From: an uncultured Nocardioides sp.
GTDB lineage: Bacteria > Actinomycetota > Actinomycetes > Propionibacteriales > Nocardioidaceae
Length of the DNA stretch: 64,000 nt
Reading direction: 5' to 3'
Assembly: GCF_947489365.1 (NCBI RefSeq)
Contig: NZ_CANLDB010000010.1
Coordinates: 31,750-95,749 of the forward strand
Made by a program: the position numbers and the translations under genes. Each line of letters starts with the position of its first letter. The first letter of the stretch is position 1. Of this stretch, positions 33,288 to 41,492 are shown piece by piece. The notes under the pieces are model-generated. The model was not told the origin of the DNA. It ran no database searches and saw only the letters and a program-made list of their open reading frames with translations.

Positions 33288-34135
33288 CAGGCCTCACCCC
33301 GCTCGTCGCCCAGGACCACGGGGACGCCGATGAGGGAGCCGTACTCGGTCCAGGAGCCGTCGTAGTTCTTGACGTTCTCCTGGCCCAGCAGCTCGTGGAG
33401 GACGAACCAGGTGTGGCTCGAGCGCTCGCCGATGCGGCAGTAGGCGATGGTGTCCTTGCTCCAGTCGACGCCGGCCTCGGTGTAGATGTCCTTCAGCTCG
33501 TCGTCGGACTTGAACGTGCCGTCGTCGTTCGCGGCCTTGGACCACGGGACGTTCGCGGCGGTCGGGATGTGGCCGGCGCGCTGGGCCTGCTCCTGCGGGA
33601 GGTGCGCGGGGGCCATCAGCCGGCCGGCGTACTCGTCGGGGCTGCGGACGTCGACGAGGTTCTTCGTGCCGATGGCCTCGACGGTCTCGTCACGGAAGGC
33701 GCGGATCGCAAGGTCGGCGGGCTTCGGGGTGTACGTCGTCGCCTGGCGGGTGACCTCGTCGGAGACGAGCTCGCGGGAGTCGAGCTCCCACTTCTTGCGG
33801 CCGCCGTCCATGAGCTTGACGTCGTCGTGGCCGTAGAGCTTGAAGTACCAGTACGCGTAGGCGGCGAACCAGTTGTTGTTGCCGCCGTAGAGGACGACGG
33901 TGTCGTCGTTCTTGACGCCCTTCTCGCTCAGGAGCTTGCCGAAGCCCTCGGAGCTGATGGCGTCGCGACGCACCTGGTCCTGCAGGTCAGTGGTCCAGTC
34001 GAGCTTGATGGCGCCCTTGATGTGGCCCTTGTCGTAGGCGGCGGTGTCCTCGTCCACCTCCACCAGGACGACGTTCGGGGTGTCGAGGTTGTCCTCGACC
34101 CACTGGGTGGTGACGAGAGCGGACTCGCGGCTCAT
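33287..34135 (-). CDS. Thiosulfate sulfurtransferase (rhodanese, CysA/SseA type)
   Basis: The 282-aa protein has two rhodanese domains. The catalytic loop is in the C-terminal one: 'DTIAYCRIGERSSHTWFVL', with the persulfide-forming Cys near residue 233. 'CRIGERSSH' is the actinobacterial CysA2 form. The N-terminal domain (VLVEVDEDTAAYDKGHIKGA) lacks a catalytic Cys. It should move a sulfane sulfur from thiosulfate or another donor to an acceptor such as cyanide or a sulfur carrier. It lies between the DUF4395 and DUF1416 genes in what looks like one operon. Confidence 0.93.
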   Translation of the reverse strand: MSRESALVTTQWVEDNLDTPNVVLVEVDEDTAAYDKGHIKGAIKLDWTTDLQDQVRRDAISSEGFGKLLSEKGVKNDDTVVLYGGNNNWFAAYAYWYFKLYGHDDVKLMDGGRKKWELDSRELVSDEVTRQATTYTPKPADLAIRAFRDETVEAIGTKNLVDVRSPDEYAGRLMAPAHLPQEQAQRAGHIPTAANVPWSKAANDDGTFKSDDELKDIYTEAGVDWSKDTIAYCRIGERSSHTWFVLHELLGQENVKNYDGSWTEYGSLIGVPVVLGDERGEA

Positions 34136-34191
34136 GGGCGACCTTTCGTTGGGGTGCTGGGTGTCGTGCGTGTGTCGGGGTGGAGCTGGTG

Positions 34192-34647
34192 TCAGGCGGT
34201 GCGGGCGCCGCGGAGGCGGCGCGCGACCAGGTACATCTCGCAGCCGAGGCAGAGGCCCGCGGCGGCGTTGAGCAGGGCGGCCACGAGGGCGAGGCCGACG
34301 AACAGGTGGCCGACGAACGTCGCGCCGACGAGGACGAGCGCGAGCCCGACCCCGGTGAAGCCCAGACCGACGGCCTGGGCGAAGCGCTGCGGGGCCCCGG
34401 CGTGGTGGTCGGGCTCGGCGGGCGGGGCCAGCCGGGGGCGGACCGCGCTGCGGTACAGCGCGGCGTACGGCGTCGCGGGCGGGCCGACGAACGTGCCGAC
34501 GGCGAAGACGGCCGCCTGGAGGACGAGCAGCGCCGTACCGACCCAGCTCTCGCCGAGCAGCAGCACGACGGCCAGCACGAGGCTGGTCAGGGCGGCGGCG
34601 AAGCGCGCGGCGCGCGGGTCGCTGGGCGACGAGGTGGTGCGGGACAT
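34192..34647 (-). CDS. DUF4395 membrane protein
   Basis: The 151-aa protein has about four hydrophobic segments and the C-terminal signature 'AAAGLCLGCEMYLVARR' (C-L-G-C-E-x-Y), with a CxxC pair beside a membrane helix. This is typical of DUF4395 proteins, which often accompany thioredoxin-like and rhodanese genes. A role in thiol or sulfur handling at the membrane is inferred from the CxxC and the context. It precedes the sulfurtransferase gene by 56 bp. Confidence 0.82.
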   Translation of the reverse strand: MSRTTSSPSDPRAARFAAALTSLVLAVVLLLGESWVGTALLVLQAAVFAVGTFVGPPATPYAALYRSAVRPRLAPPAEPDHHAGAPQRFAQAVGLGFTGVGLALVLVGATFVGHLFVGLALVAALLNAAAGLCLGCEMYLVARRLRGARTA

Positions 34648-34727
34648 GGCTCTCCTGAGTGCGTCCGGACGGGGGCGGTGGCAGCCGTGCCGGGTGCTCC
34701 TGGATCAGGGCAGAGTTCGGCGCCGGC

Positions 34728-34805
34728 TCAGCGCATGCGACACAGCGCCGAGTGGACGCGGCAGTGGTCCACCGCGCGTCGGCGGGTCAGCATGGTCGTG
34801 GACAC
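34728..34805 (-). CDS. Cys-containing leader peptide before the sulfur operon
   Basis: A 25-codon frame starting at GTG 34805, or 21 codons from the ATG at 34793, encodes '(VSTT)MLTRRRAVDHCRVHSALC' ending RMR. GGAGG is at 34807-34811, 13 bases before the ATG. The L-T-R-R-R-A-V-D-x-C-R-V pattern resembles short leader peptides I recall being annotated ahead of rhodanese and other sulfur genes in actinobacteria. It ends 80 bp before the DUF4395 start. It lies between the thioredoxin-like gene and DUF4395, so it could control only the downstream genes. A cysteine- or arginine-sensitive attenuation role is inference. Confidence 0.65.
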   Translation of the reverse strand: MSTTMLTRRRAVDHCRVHSALCRMR

Positions 34806-34852
34806 ACCTCCACCGTAGGGCGCGGCTCGGGTGGCGTCGTACTCGGGTCTCA

Positions 34853-35311
34853 TCATGCGGACCTGGTGTCCGACATCTGGGACAGGGCGCCGAGGACCTG
34901 GTCGCGGGTGGGGGCGCCGGAGGCCCGGGTCGCCTCGGCTCCGTCGGCGTCGAGGACGAGGGTGGTCGGCGTCCGCAGGATGTTGAGGCGGCGGACGAGG
35001 TCGAGGTGCTTCTCGGCGTCCACCTCGACGTGCGCGACGCCGGGCACGCGGCTCGCGACGTCACCGAGCGTGACCCGCGTGGCGCGGCAGGGCGCGCAGA
35101 ACGCCGACGAGAACTGCAGCAGCGTCGCCCGCTCCCCCGGCTCGGCGCCCAGGGACTGCCAGGTCACCTCGTCCAGGACGGGCTCGACGGCCTTCTCCTC
35201 CGGTCGCTCGGCCTCCGCGGTCGGCCTGAACCGCCCGTTGACCCGCCGGTGCCACACCGCGAGCACGCCGGCGAGCGCGAGCGCGCCGAGCAGGATCCAC
35301 GTACCGGTCAT
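34853..35311 (-). CDS. Membrane-anchored thioredoxin-like protein
   Basis: The 152-aa protein has one N-terminal membrane segment (WILLGALALAGVLAVWH) and a thioredoxin fold with the redox motif 'SSAFCAPCRATRVTLGDVAS' (C-A-P-C) near residue 72. 'VEVDAEKHLDLVRRLNILRT' and 'PTTLVLDADG' (cis-Pro) follow. Such proteins are common next to DUF4395/sulfurtransferase genes. Topology prediction places the thioredoxin domain either side of the membrane; the short polar N-terminus suggests extracytoplasmic. It is the first gene of the local minus-strand sulfur set. Confidence 0.85.
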   Translation of the reverse strand: MTGTWILLGALALAGVLAVWHRRVNGRFRPTAEAERPEEKAVEPVLDEVTWQSLGAEPGERATLLQFSSAFCAPCRATRVTLGDVASRVPGVAHVEVDAEKHLDLVRRLNILRTPTTLVLDADGAEATRASGAPTRDQVLGALSQMSDTRSA

Positions 35312-35386
35312 GGTGGGCCCAACGCCATACGGGCCGGGGTTATTGCCGCCGTTCGGGTCGAGTCACAGGGGCCTCACCCGCCTCGG

Positions 35387-35473
35387 GTTTCACCAGCCGG
35401 CTGGTGAAACCCCGTCCGGGCTGACGAAACTTCGTGCGCCTGGACGGGGTTTCGCGGGCCGGCTGGTGAAACC
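35387..35473. repeat. Nested palindromes in the intergenic region
   Basis: 35387-35410 is a perfect 24-bp palindrome centred on AGCC/GGCT (half-site GTTTCACCAGCC). Then ACCCCGTCC (35409-35417) pairs with GGACGGGGT (35442-35450) around an inner ACGAA-ac-TTCGT. The half-site GCCGGCTGGTGAAACC recurs at 35458-35473. The block lies after the end of the sugar operon and before the thioredoxin-like gene. Confidence 0.7.
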
Positions 35474-35490
35474 GGAGGACGCAGGGACCC

Positions 35491-35529
35491 GCGAGACACC
35501 CGAGACACACGAGACACACGAGACGTGCG
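35491..35529. repeat. Short tandem repeat (gagacacac)n
   Basis: About four imperfect copies of a 9-10 bp unit (cgagacacc, cgagacacac, gagacacac, gagacgtgc) lie just after the operon end. Confidence 0.6.
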
Positions 35530-35574
35530 AGGCGCGAGCGACGGGCGGGGCTTGCGGGACTCCTGGGGCCGAGG

Positions 35575-36609
35575 TCAGCCGTCGAGGACGTCGGGGTTGG
35601 CGCAGTGCTCGGGGCGGTCGCCGCGGGAGACGCGGGCGAGGTCGGCGGCGACGATCTCGGCGGCGGTGAGGGCGGTACGGCGGCTCGCGCCGGCGAGGTG
35701 CGGGGTGAGGACGACGCCGGGGGTGGTGAGGAGGCGGTCGCCGGGGGGCGGGGGCTCGACGGCGTACACGTCGAAGGCGGCGCCGAACAGCTGGCCGGAG
35801 TCGAGGGCGTCGCAGACGGCGTCCTGGTCGACGAGCGAGCCGCGGGCGCAGTTCACGACCACGCCGCCCTCGGGCATCGAGGCGAGCGCCGCGGCGGAGA
35901 CCATCCCCTCGGTCTCCGGGGTGGCGCGGGCGTGCACGGTCACGAAGGTCGACCGCGCGAACAGCTCCTGGAGCTCCACGAGGGTGCCGACCTCGAGGTC
36001 CTCGGGGGACGCGAAGGGGTCCGCGACGAGGACGTCGGCGCCGTACGCCGCGAGGATCCGCGCGACCCGGCGGCCGATGGCGCCGTGGCCGACGACGCCG
36101 GCGGTGCTGCCGGCGAGCTCGGGGCCGACGCGGTCCCAGGCGTACCCGTCGCCGCGCCAGACCCCCGCCCGCAGCTCGGCGTGCACCTCGGGGATCCGCC
36201 GCGACGCCGCCAGCATCAGGGCGACGGTGTGCTCGGCGGTGGCGCTGGCGTTGCGGCCGGGGGCGAAGGTGACGGTCACGCCGTGACGGGTGGCGGCCTG
36301 GAGGTTCGCGTTCACCGGGCCGCCGCGGCCGACGCCGAACAGGCGCAGGTCAGGGCACGACTCCAGGACGCGCTCGGTGAGCGGCGCCATCTGGGTCAGG
36401 CAGGCCTCGACCCCCTGGAGCGCCTCGATCAGCTCGTCCTCGACGTCGGAGGCCTCGTGGACCTCCGCCACCGGACCGAACGGCGTGTGCGGCCAGGGCA
36501 GCTCGAGCTCGGTGACCTCGACACCGGGGACGGCGTCCCGGGCGGCGTCGGCGAGCAGGCCGGGCAGGACGAAGCCGTCCCCGGCCGCGAGCACACGGGA
36601 GATGGTCAT
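35575..36609 (-). CDS. D-isomer-specific 2-hydroxyacid dehydrogenase
   Basis: The start is ATG at 36609 with GGAGG upstream; it overlaps the phosphatase stop by 4 bp (ATGA). The product of about 344 aa belongs to the SerA/HprA superfamily. The NAD-binding turn is 'AGVVGHGAIGRRVARILAAY', the catalytic Arg is in 'VVNCARGSLVDQDAV', and the Glu/His pair is in 'YAVEPPPPG' and 'LTPHLAGASRRT'. The family reduces 2-keto acids or oxidises D-2-hydroxy acids with NAD(P). As last gene of the sugar operon it would process a carboxylic acid intermediate. It lacks a C-terminal ACT domain, so a role in serine synthesis is unlikely. Confidence 0.88.
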   Translation of the reverse strand: MTISRVLAAGDGFVLPGLLADAARDAVPGVEVTELELPWPHTPFGPVAEVHEASDVEDELIEALQGVEACLTQMAPLTERVLESCPDLRLFGVGRGGPVNANLQAATRHGVTVTFAPGRNASATAEHTVALMLAASRRIPEVHAELRAGVWRGDGYAWDRVGPELAGSTAGVVGHGAIGRRVARILAAYGADVLVADPFASPEDLEVGTLVELQELFARSTFVTVHARATPETEGMVSAAALASMPEGGVVVNCARGSLVDQDAVCDALDSGQLFGAAFDVYAVEPPPPGDRLLTTPGVVLTPHLAGASRRTALTAAEIVAADLARVSRGDRPEHCANPDVLDG

Positions 36610-37274
36610 CGGGATCCTCCGGTTCCACGGCCCGCCGCGGCGACGGTCTCCAGCGGGGGCGCGTTGTAGGTGAGCAGGGCCGCCCGGCTGCCGGTCGGGT
36701 CGAGGGCGACCTCGGTGAGCGTGCAGTTGCCGAGCCCGGGCATGACGTCGCGGTAGCGCGCGGGGTCGATGCCGAGCAGCGAGCACAGCACGAGGCGGAC
36801 GACGGTCGAGTGCGCGACGACGAGCACCCGCCCGCCGCGGTGGTGGGCGGCGACGTCGGCGAGGCAGGCGGTGAAGCGGACGACGGCGTCGGCGGGCTCC
36901 TCGCCGCCGGGGAAGCGCCCGGCGACGGGGTCGTCGACGAACCGCTCGAGGTCGTCGGGGAACCGCTCGCGCATCTCGTCGCGGGTGAGGCCCTCGGCGA
37001 TCCCGAAGTCCAGCTCGCGCAGGCGGGCGTCGACGACGGGCTCGACGCCGAGCGCGGCGGCGCTGGGCAGCGCGGTCTCGTGGGCGCGCGTCTGCGGGGA
37101 GCACCAGACCGCGTCGGGGCGCGCGGCGCGCGTCCAGGTCGCGAGGTCCTCGGCCTGCGCGTGGCCACGGTCCGTCATGCCGACGTCGCTGCTCCCGGCG
37201 TACCGGTTCTCGGCGTGCCACTGCGACTCCCCGTGGCGCACCAGCACCACCCGGGTCTGCTCGGTCCCGCTCAT
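36606..37274 (-). CDS. Histidine phosphatase (phosphoglycerate-mutase-like)
   Basis: The start is ATG at 37274, overlapping the kinase stop by 4 bp (ATGA). The product of about 222 aa has the phospho-histidine motif 'VVLVRHGESQWHAENRYAGS' at residues 9-28, 'WCSPQTRAHETALPSAAALG', 'LRELDFGIAEGLTRDEM' and the second His in 'VLVVAHSTVVRLVL'. Members remove or move phosphate on small metabolites. Placed between a sugar kinase and a dehydrogenase, it may dephosphorylate a sugar or acid phosphate of the pathway. This gene is unusual in an ABC sugar operon. Confidence 0.9.
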   Translation of the reverse strand: MSGTEQTRVVLVRHGESQWHAENRYAGSSDVGMTDRGHAQAEDLATWTRAARPDAVWCSPQTRAHETALPSAAALGVEPVVDARLRELDFGIAEGLTRDEMRERFPDDLERFVDDPVAGRFPGGEEPADAVVRFTACLADVAAHHRGGRVLVVAHSTVVRLVLCSLLGIDPARYRDVMPGLGNCTLTEVALDPTGSRAALLTYNAPPLETVAAAGRGTGGSR

Positions 37275-38746
37275 CCCTCGCTCCTCCTCCTCGCGTGTGC
37301 CGCCAGGTCCGCGGGCAGCCACCCGCGGCCCTCCAGCTCGTCCACCAGCCGCCGGTAGCCGGCGACGTGGTCCTCGGCGGGCCGGCCGCCGGTGTCGCGG
37401 CGCGGCTCGACCACGGCGACCCGCTCGACCATCTCCGCGGCCGCGGTCCCCAGGTCGCTGCCCCGGCCCCGGGCCAGGACGGCCATCCCGAGGGCGGGCT
37501 CGGCGAGGCGGACGCGGTGCAGCGGACGGCCGAGGACGTCGGCGCGCAGCTGCGTCCAGACCTCGTTGGCCGACGCGCCGCCGGTGACGACCACGTCGCC
37601 GTCCAGGGGCGCCCCGAGGGAGTCGAGCAGGTCGAGGCACAGGCGCTCGGCGTACGCCGCCCCCTGCAGCAGGGCGGCGAACGCCTCGGCCTCGTCGGCG
37701 GGCTCACCGAGGACGAGGTCCCGGGCGTCGGGCGCCCGGAACGGGAACCGCTCCCCCGGCGAGACCAGCGGGTAGCGCAGCACCGGGGTCGGCAGCACGC
37801 GCTCGGCGGCGCGGGACAGGTCGTCGAGGTCGGCGCCGCCGAAGTCGCGGGACACCAGCCCCGCCCCCACGCTCGAGGCACCGCCGGGCAGCCAGGACCC
37901 GTCGGACGAGCGGTGGGAGTAGACCACCCCGGCGGGGTCGACGAGCCGGGCGGCCGTGACCCCCTTGAGGACGAGCGTGGTGCCGAGGACGCTGTTCCAG
38001 TCCCCCACCCCGACCACGCCCGCGCCGAGCTGCGAGGCGCAGCCGTCGGTCATCCCGGCGACCACCTCCGTCCCGCGGGGCAGGCCGGTCTCCCGCGCCG
38101 CCTGGGCGCCGACGGTGCCGAGCACCGTGCCGGGCAGGACGACGTCCGGCAGCGCGGCGCGGTCCACGCCCGCGGCGTCGAGCAGCCCGGCGGGCCAGGC
38201 GACGGCGACCGGGTCGACACCGGACTTCAGCGACGTCGAGGTGTCGGTCGGCACCGGTGAACCCACGAGGCGGCGGGTGATCACGTCGGCCTGGTGGGCC
38301 ACCTGCGCCCCCGCGGGCGCGTCGTCGCGGCCCAGCAGCCACATCGCCCGCGCCAGGGCTGCGGTGGGGCCCTCGAGACCCAGCTCGCGCGCGGCGTCCG
38401 CGGCCCGCTCGGTCTCCCCGGTCGCCCGCGCGTCGTCGTACATCAGCGCCGGGCCAATGGCCGCACCGGCACGGTCGAGCAGGGCGACCGTGCCCGAGGT
38501 GGCGTCGACGGCGACCGCCCGGACGACCCCCAGCGTCGTCCCGGCGGCCGCCACCTCCTCCCCCGCACCGCGCACCGCGGCCACGACGGCCTCCCACCAG
38601 TCGTCGGGGTGCTGGGTGTGCTCCACGCCGTCGCGGACCTCCGGGAGGCCCGCGGAGCCGGAGCCCAGCACCCGCCCGGTCGCGTCGACGACCAGGCAGC
38701 GCACGGACTGCGTGCCGAGGTCGATGCCCATCCAGGACTCGGTCAC
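37271..38746 (-). CDS. FGGY-family carbohydrate kinase (second of pair)
   Basis: The GTG at 38746 overlaps the stop of the first kinase by 4 bp. The product of about 491 aa begins 'TESWMGIDLGTQSVRCLVVD', the phosphate-1 motif of FGGY kinases. It has 'VAVDATSGTVALLDRAG', 'GMTDGCASQLGAGVVGVGDW', 'SVLGTTLVLKGV' and the C-terminal adenosine motif 'VVVTGGASANEVWTQLRADV'. It resembles xylulokinase-like members. It phosphorylates a sugar, polyol or derivative in the cytoplasm; the exact substrate is not predictable. Two distinct FGGY kinases in one operon imply two phosphorylation steps or two substrates. Confidence 0.9.
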   Translation of the reverse strand: MTESWMGIDLGTQSVRCLVVDATGRVLGSGSAGLPEVRDGVEHTQHPDDWWEAVVAAVRGAGEEVAAAGTTLGVVRAVAVDATSGTVALLDRAGAAIGPALMYDDARATGETERAADAARELGLEGPTAALARAMWLLGRDDAPAGAQVAHQADVITRRLVGSPVPTDTSTSLKSGVDPVAVAWPAGLLDAAGVDRAALPDVVLPGTVLGTVGAQAARETGLPRGTEVVAGMTDGCASQLGAGVVGVGDWNSVLGTTLVLKGVTAARLVDPAGVVYSHRSSDGSWLPGGASSVGAGLVSRDFGGADLDDLSRAAERVLPTPVLRYPLVSPGERFPFRAPDARDLVLGEPADEAEAFAALLQGAAYAERLCLDLLDSLGAPLDGDVVVTGGASANEVWTQLRADVLGRPLHRVRLAEPALGMAVLARGRGSDLGTAAAEMVERVAVVEPRRDTGGRPAEDHVAGYRRLVDELEGRGWLPADLAAHARRRSEG

Positions 38747-40230
38747 CGCGTGGTCCCCCACGTCGGGCGCACCGTCTCGCGCAGCGCGGTGAAGTCGGCG
38801 TACGCCGCGTCGTAGTGCGCCGCCGCCCCCGTCTCGGGCTCGACGGGCTCGCCCGCCTCCGGCACCCGGCGTGCGGCGGTCGACAGGTCCGGCTCCGCAC
38901 CGGTGGCGACGAGGCCGGCGAGGACGGCGCCGCGGGCGCCGACCTCGGTGTCGGCGCAGCGGCGCACGGTCAGGCCCGTGACGTCGGCGATGAGCTGCAC
39001 CCACGTGGCGCTCGCCGTCCCGCCGCCGCACAGCGCCAGCGAGCGGGGCGCCTGGTCGGCCACGGCGAGGCAGTCGCGGATGGTCATGGTCAGACCCTCC
39101 AGGACGGCGCGGGCGACGTCCGGTCGCTCGGCGTCGAAGCTCAGCCCGTGGACCGACCCACGGGCGGCGGTGTCGGTGAACGGGTTCCGCTCGCCGGCGG
39201 GGCTCAGGTAGGGCAGGAAGGTGACACCCCGCGCACCAGGCGGGCTGTCGGCGGCCAGCGCCACGAGCTCGCGGACGTCGGCCGCCCCGAGGGTGCGGGT
39301 CGCCCACTCGAGGACGTCGCCGCCCGCCATCGTCGGGAACGCGCGGAGCCAGCGCCCGGGCGTCCCGGAGGCGACGGTGATGCCGGTGCGGACCCCGGCC
39401 GGGACCTTCTCGACCACGATCTCGGGGCACAGCGTGGTGCCGAGGATGCACGTCGCCGCGCCCCGCTCGACCGCGCCGGCGCCGATGGCGGTCGCCGCGA
39501 TGTCGTACGGCGCGAGGACGACGGGGGTGCCCGCCGGCACGCCGAGCTCGGCGGCGGCGCCCTCGAGCAGCGTGGCGACCCGGGCGTCGTCGCCGCGCAG
39601 CTCGGGCAGCAGCCCGCGGTGCTCGACGAGCCCCGTGGCGGCCAGGAGGTCGTCGGACCAGTCGCGCCGGTCGGCGTCCAGCAGGCTAAGGGCCCCGGAC
39701 AGGTCGGTGACGCGTTCGCCGGTCAGGCAGGAGAAGACCCAGCCGCTGCAGCTGAGCACGCTCGCGGAGCGGGCCAGCCGGTCGGGGTCGTGGTCGCGGA
39801 ACCAGGCCAGCAGCGGCGCAGCCATGCCCGTCGAGGGCCGGGAGGCGGTGGTCGCGGCGAACTCCTCCTCGACGCCGGTGCGGGTCCAGTCGGCCAGCAC
39901 CTGCGCGGCGCGGCCGTCGTTCCACAGCGGGGCGGGGCCGGTCGGGGCGCCGTCGGCGTCGACCAGCCAGGCGCCGTCGCCCTGCGCGGTGAGCGCGAGC
40001 AGCCCCGGCGCCGAGCCGGCCTCGTCGACGACCGCGCGGACCGCCTCGACGACCGCGGCCCACACCGCGCCCATGTCCTGCTCGGCCCACCCGGCCCGCG
40101 GCCGGTCGACGGGGACGGCGCCGCGCGAGACGGCCGCCTCCGCGCCCTGCTCGTCGTAGCCGACGGCCTTGACGACCGTCGTCCCGACGTCGATGCCGAG
40201 GGCGCTCAGGCGCCCTGCGCCGGCGCTCAT
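38743..40230 (-). CDS. FGGY-family carbohydrate kinase (first of pair)
   Basis: The ATG at 40230 overlaps the permease stop by 4 bp. The product of about 495 aa has 'LSALGIDVGTTVVKAVGYDE', 'ALTAQGDGAWLVDADG', 'PAPLWNDGRAAQVLADW', 'CILGTTLCPEIVVEK' and 'LALCGGGTASATWVQLIADV'. The Q-G-D-G-x-W-L motif recalls polyol kinases such as erythritol kinase, but this is memory, not alignment. The similarity to the second kinase is only at family level, so this is not a recent tandem duplication. It is coupled to the ABC permease, so it likely acts on the imported substrate. Confidence 0.9.
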   Translation of the reverse strand: MSAGAGRLSALGIDVGTTVVKAVGYDEQGAEAAVSRGAVPVDRPRAGWAEQDMGAVWAAVVEAVRAVVDEAGSAPGLLALTAQGDGAWLVDADGAPTGPAPLWNDGRAAQVLADWTRTGVEEEFAATTASRPSTGMAAPLLAWFRDHDPDRLARSASVLSCSGWVFSCLTGERVTDLSGALSLLDADRRDWSDDLLAATGLVEHRGLLPELRGDDARVATLLEGAAAELGVPAGTPVVLAPYDIAATAIGAGAVERGAATCILGTTLCPEIVVEKVPAGVRTGITVASGTPGRWLRAFPTMAGGDVLEWATRTLGAADVRELVALAADSPPGARGVTFLPYLSPAGERNPFTDTAARGSVHGLSFDAERPDVARAVLEGLTMTIRDCLAVADQAPRSLALCGGGTASATWVQLIADVTGLTVRRCADTEVGARGAVLAGLVATGAEPDLSTAARRVPEAGEPVEPETGAAAHYDAAYADFTALRETVRPTWGTTR

Positions 40231-41492
40231 GCGCGACCACTCGCCATACGCGACCGACGGGCCACGGAGTCCAGGGCCACCGCGAGCAGGAGCACCACGC
40301 CGGTGACCATGAAGCGGTACGACGAGTCGAGGTTCAGCAGCGTCAGTCCACTGGAGATCGACTGGATGACGACGATCCCGAGCAGCGCCGCGAACGCCGT
40401 CCCGCGGCCGCCGAAGAGGCTGACCCCGCCGATGACCGCGGCGGCGATGGCGTTGAGGTTCACGTCGGCGGTGCCGGTCGACTGGTTCGCCGCCGCCAGG
40501 CGGGACGCCGCGAGGACGCCGCCGACCGCGGCGAGGGTGGAGCACATGACGAACGCCGTGGTGTAGACGCGGCGGACGTTGATGCCGGCCCGGCGGGCGG
40601 CCTCGGCGTTGCCGCCGACGGCGTACACGGAGCGGCCGAAGGCGGTGCGGGTCAGCACGTAGTGCATGACCAGGACGACCCCGACGAAGAAGACGAACAT
40701 CCACGGCAGCCCGCGGGTGCGGCCCAGGTAGGACACGACGAACGCGAGCACCACCAGCAGCAGCACGCTGCGGGTGACGAGGTAACGCATCGACGGCGCC
40801 GACAGGCCGGCCGCGTGGCGACGCCGGGCGCGGGAGGCCGAGACGGCCAGCAGGCCGCCGGCCGCGAGGACCGCGAGGACGTAGGCGAGCGGGGCGGGCA
40901 CGAACCAGAGCTGGGCGAAGCTGACCAGCGCGGAGTCGTACTCGAGGTTGATCGCGTTCTGGCCGCGCAGGATCCACAGCTGGACGCCGAGGAAGGCCAG
41001 CAGGCCGGCGAGCGAGATGACGAAGCTGGGGACGCCGGCGCGGTTGAAGATCTGGCCGTAGGCCCAGCCGACGACGACGCCGAGGAGGATGCTCGCGCCC
41101 AGCGCGAGGACCAGCGGCTGCTCGTCGAGCACGAGGACGGTGGCCATGAGGGCCGCCGAGACGCCGCTGACCGAGCCGACCGACAGGTCGATCTGGCCGA
41201 CGAGCAGCACCCAGACGATGCCGAGCGCGATCATGCCGACGGGCACCATGTCGAAGGCCAGGTTGACCAGGTTGGTGCTGGACAGGAAGACCGGGTTGAG
41301 GACCTGGAAGACGGTCCAGATCACCACGATGCCGGCCACCACGGGGATGACGCCGAGGTCGCCCCCGCGGGCGCGGGCCAGCGAGGCGCGGACGCCGTCC
41401 ATCAGCGTCTGCGGCGGGGCGGCGAGCCGCTCGTCCTCGCGGTCGAGGGCGCGCGGGGTGGACTCGGGCGGGACGACGGTGTCCTGGGCCAT
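40227..41492 (-). CDS. Sugar ABC transporter permease (XylH/RbsC type)
   Basis: The 421-aa protein has a cytoplasmic N-terminus of about 50 aa, then ten or more membrane segments. Markers of this permease family are 'LLVGQIDLSVGSVSGVSAAL', 'GQIFNRAGVPSFVISLAGLL', 'TRTAFGRSVYAVGGNAEAAR' with 'RAGINVRR' (the coupling loop contacting the ATPase), and 'AAVIGGVSLFGGRGTAFAAL'. It is longer than RbsC and similar to XylH. It would import a pentose, hexose or polyol delivered by the binding protein. The start codon overlaps the ATPase stop by one base (TGATG). Confidence 0.92.
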   Translation of the reverse strand: MAQDTVVPPESTPRALDREDERLAAPPQTLMDGVRASLARARGGDLGVIPVVAGIVVIWTVFQVLNPVFLSSTNLVNLAFDMVPVGMIALGIVWVLLVGQIDLSVGSVSGVSAALMATVLVLDEQPLVLALGASILLGVVVGWAYGQIFNRAGVPSFVISLAGLLAFLGVQLWILRGQNAINLEYDSALVSFAQLWFVPAPLAYVLAVLAAGGLLAVSASRARRRHAAGLSAPSMRYLVTRSVLLLVVLAFVVSYLGRTRGLPWMFVFFVGVVLVMHYVLTRTAFGRSVYAVGGNAEAARRAGINVRRVYTTAFVMCSTLAAVGGVLAASRLAAANQSTGTADVNLNAIAAAVIGGVSLFGGRGTAFAALLGIVVIQSISSGLTLLNLDSSYRFMVTGVVLLLAVALDSVARRSRMASGRA

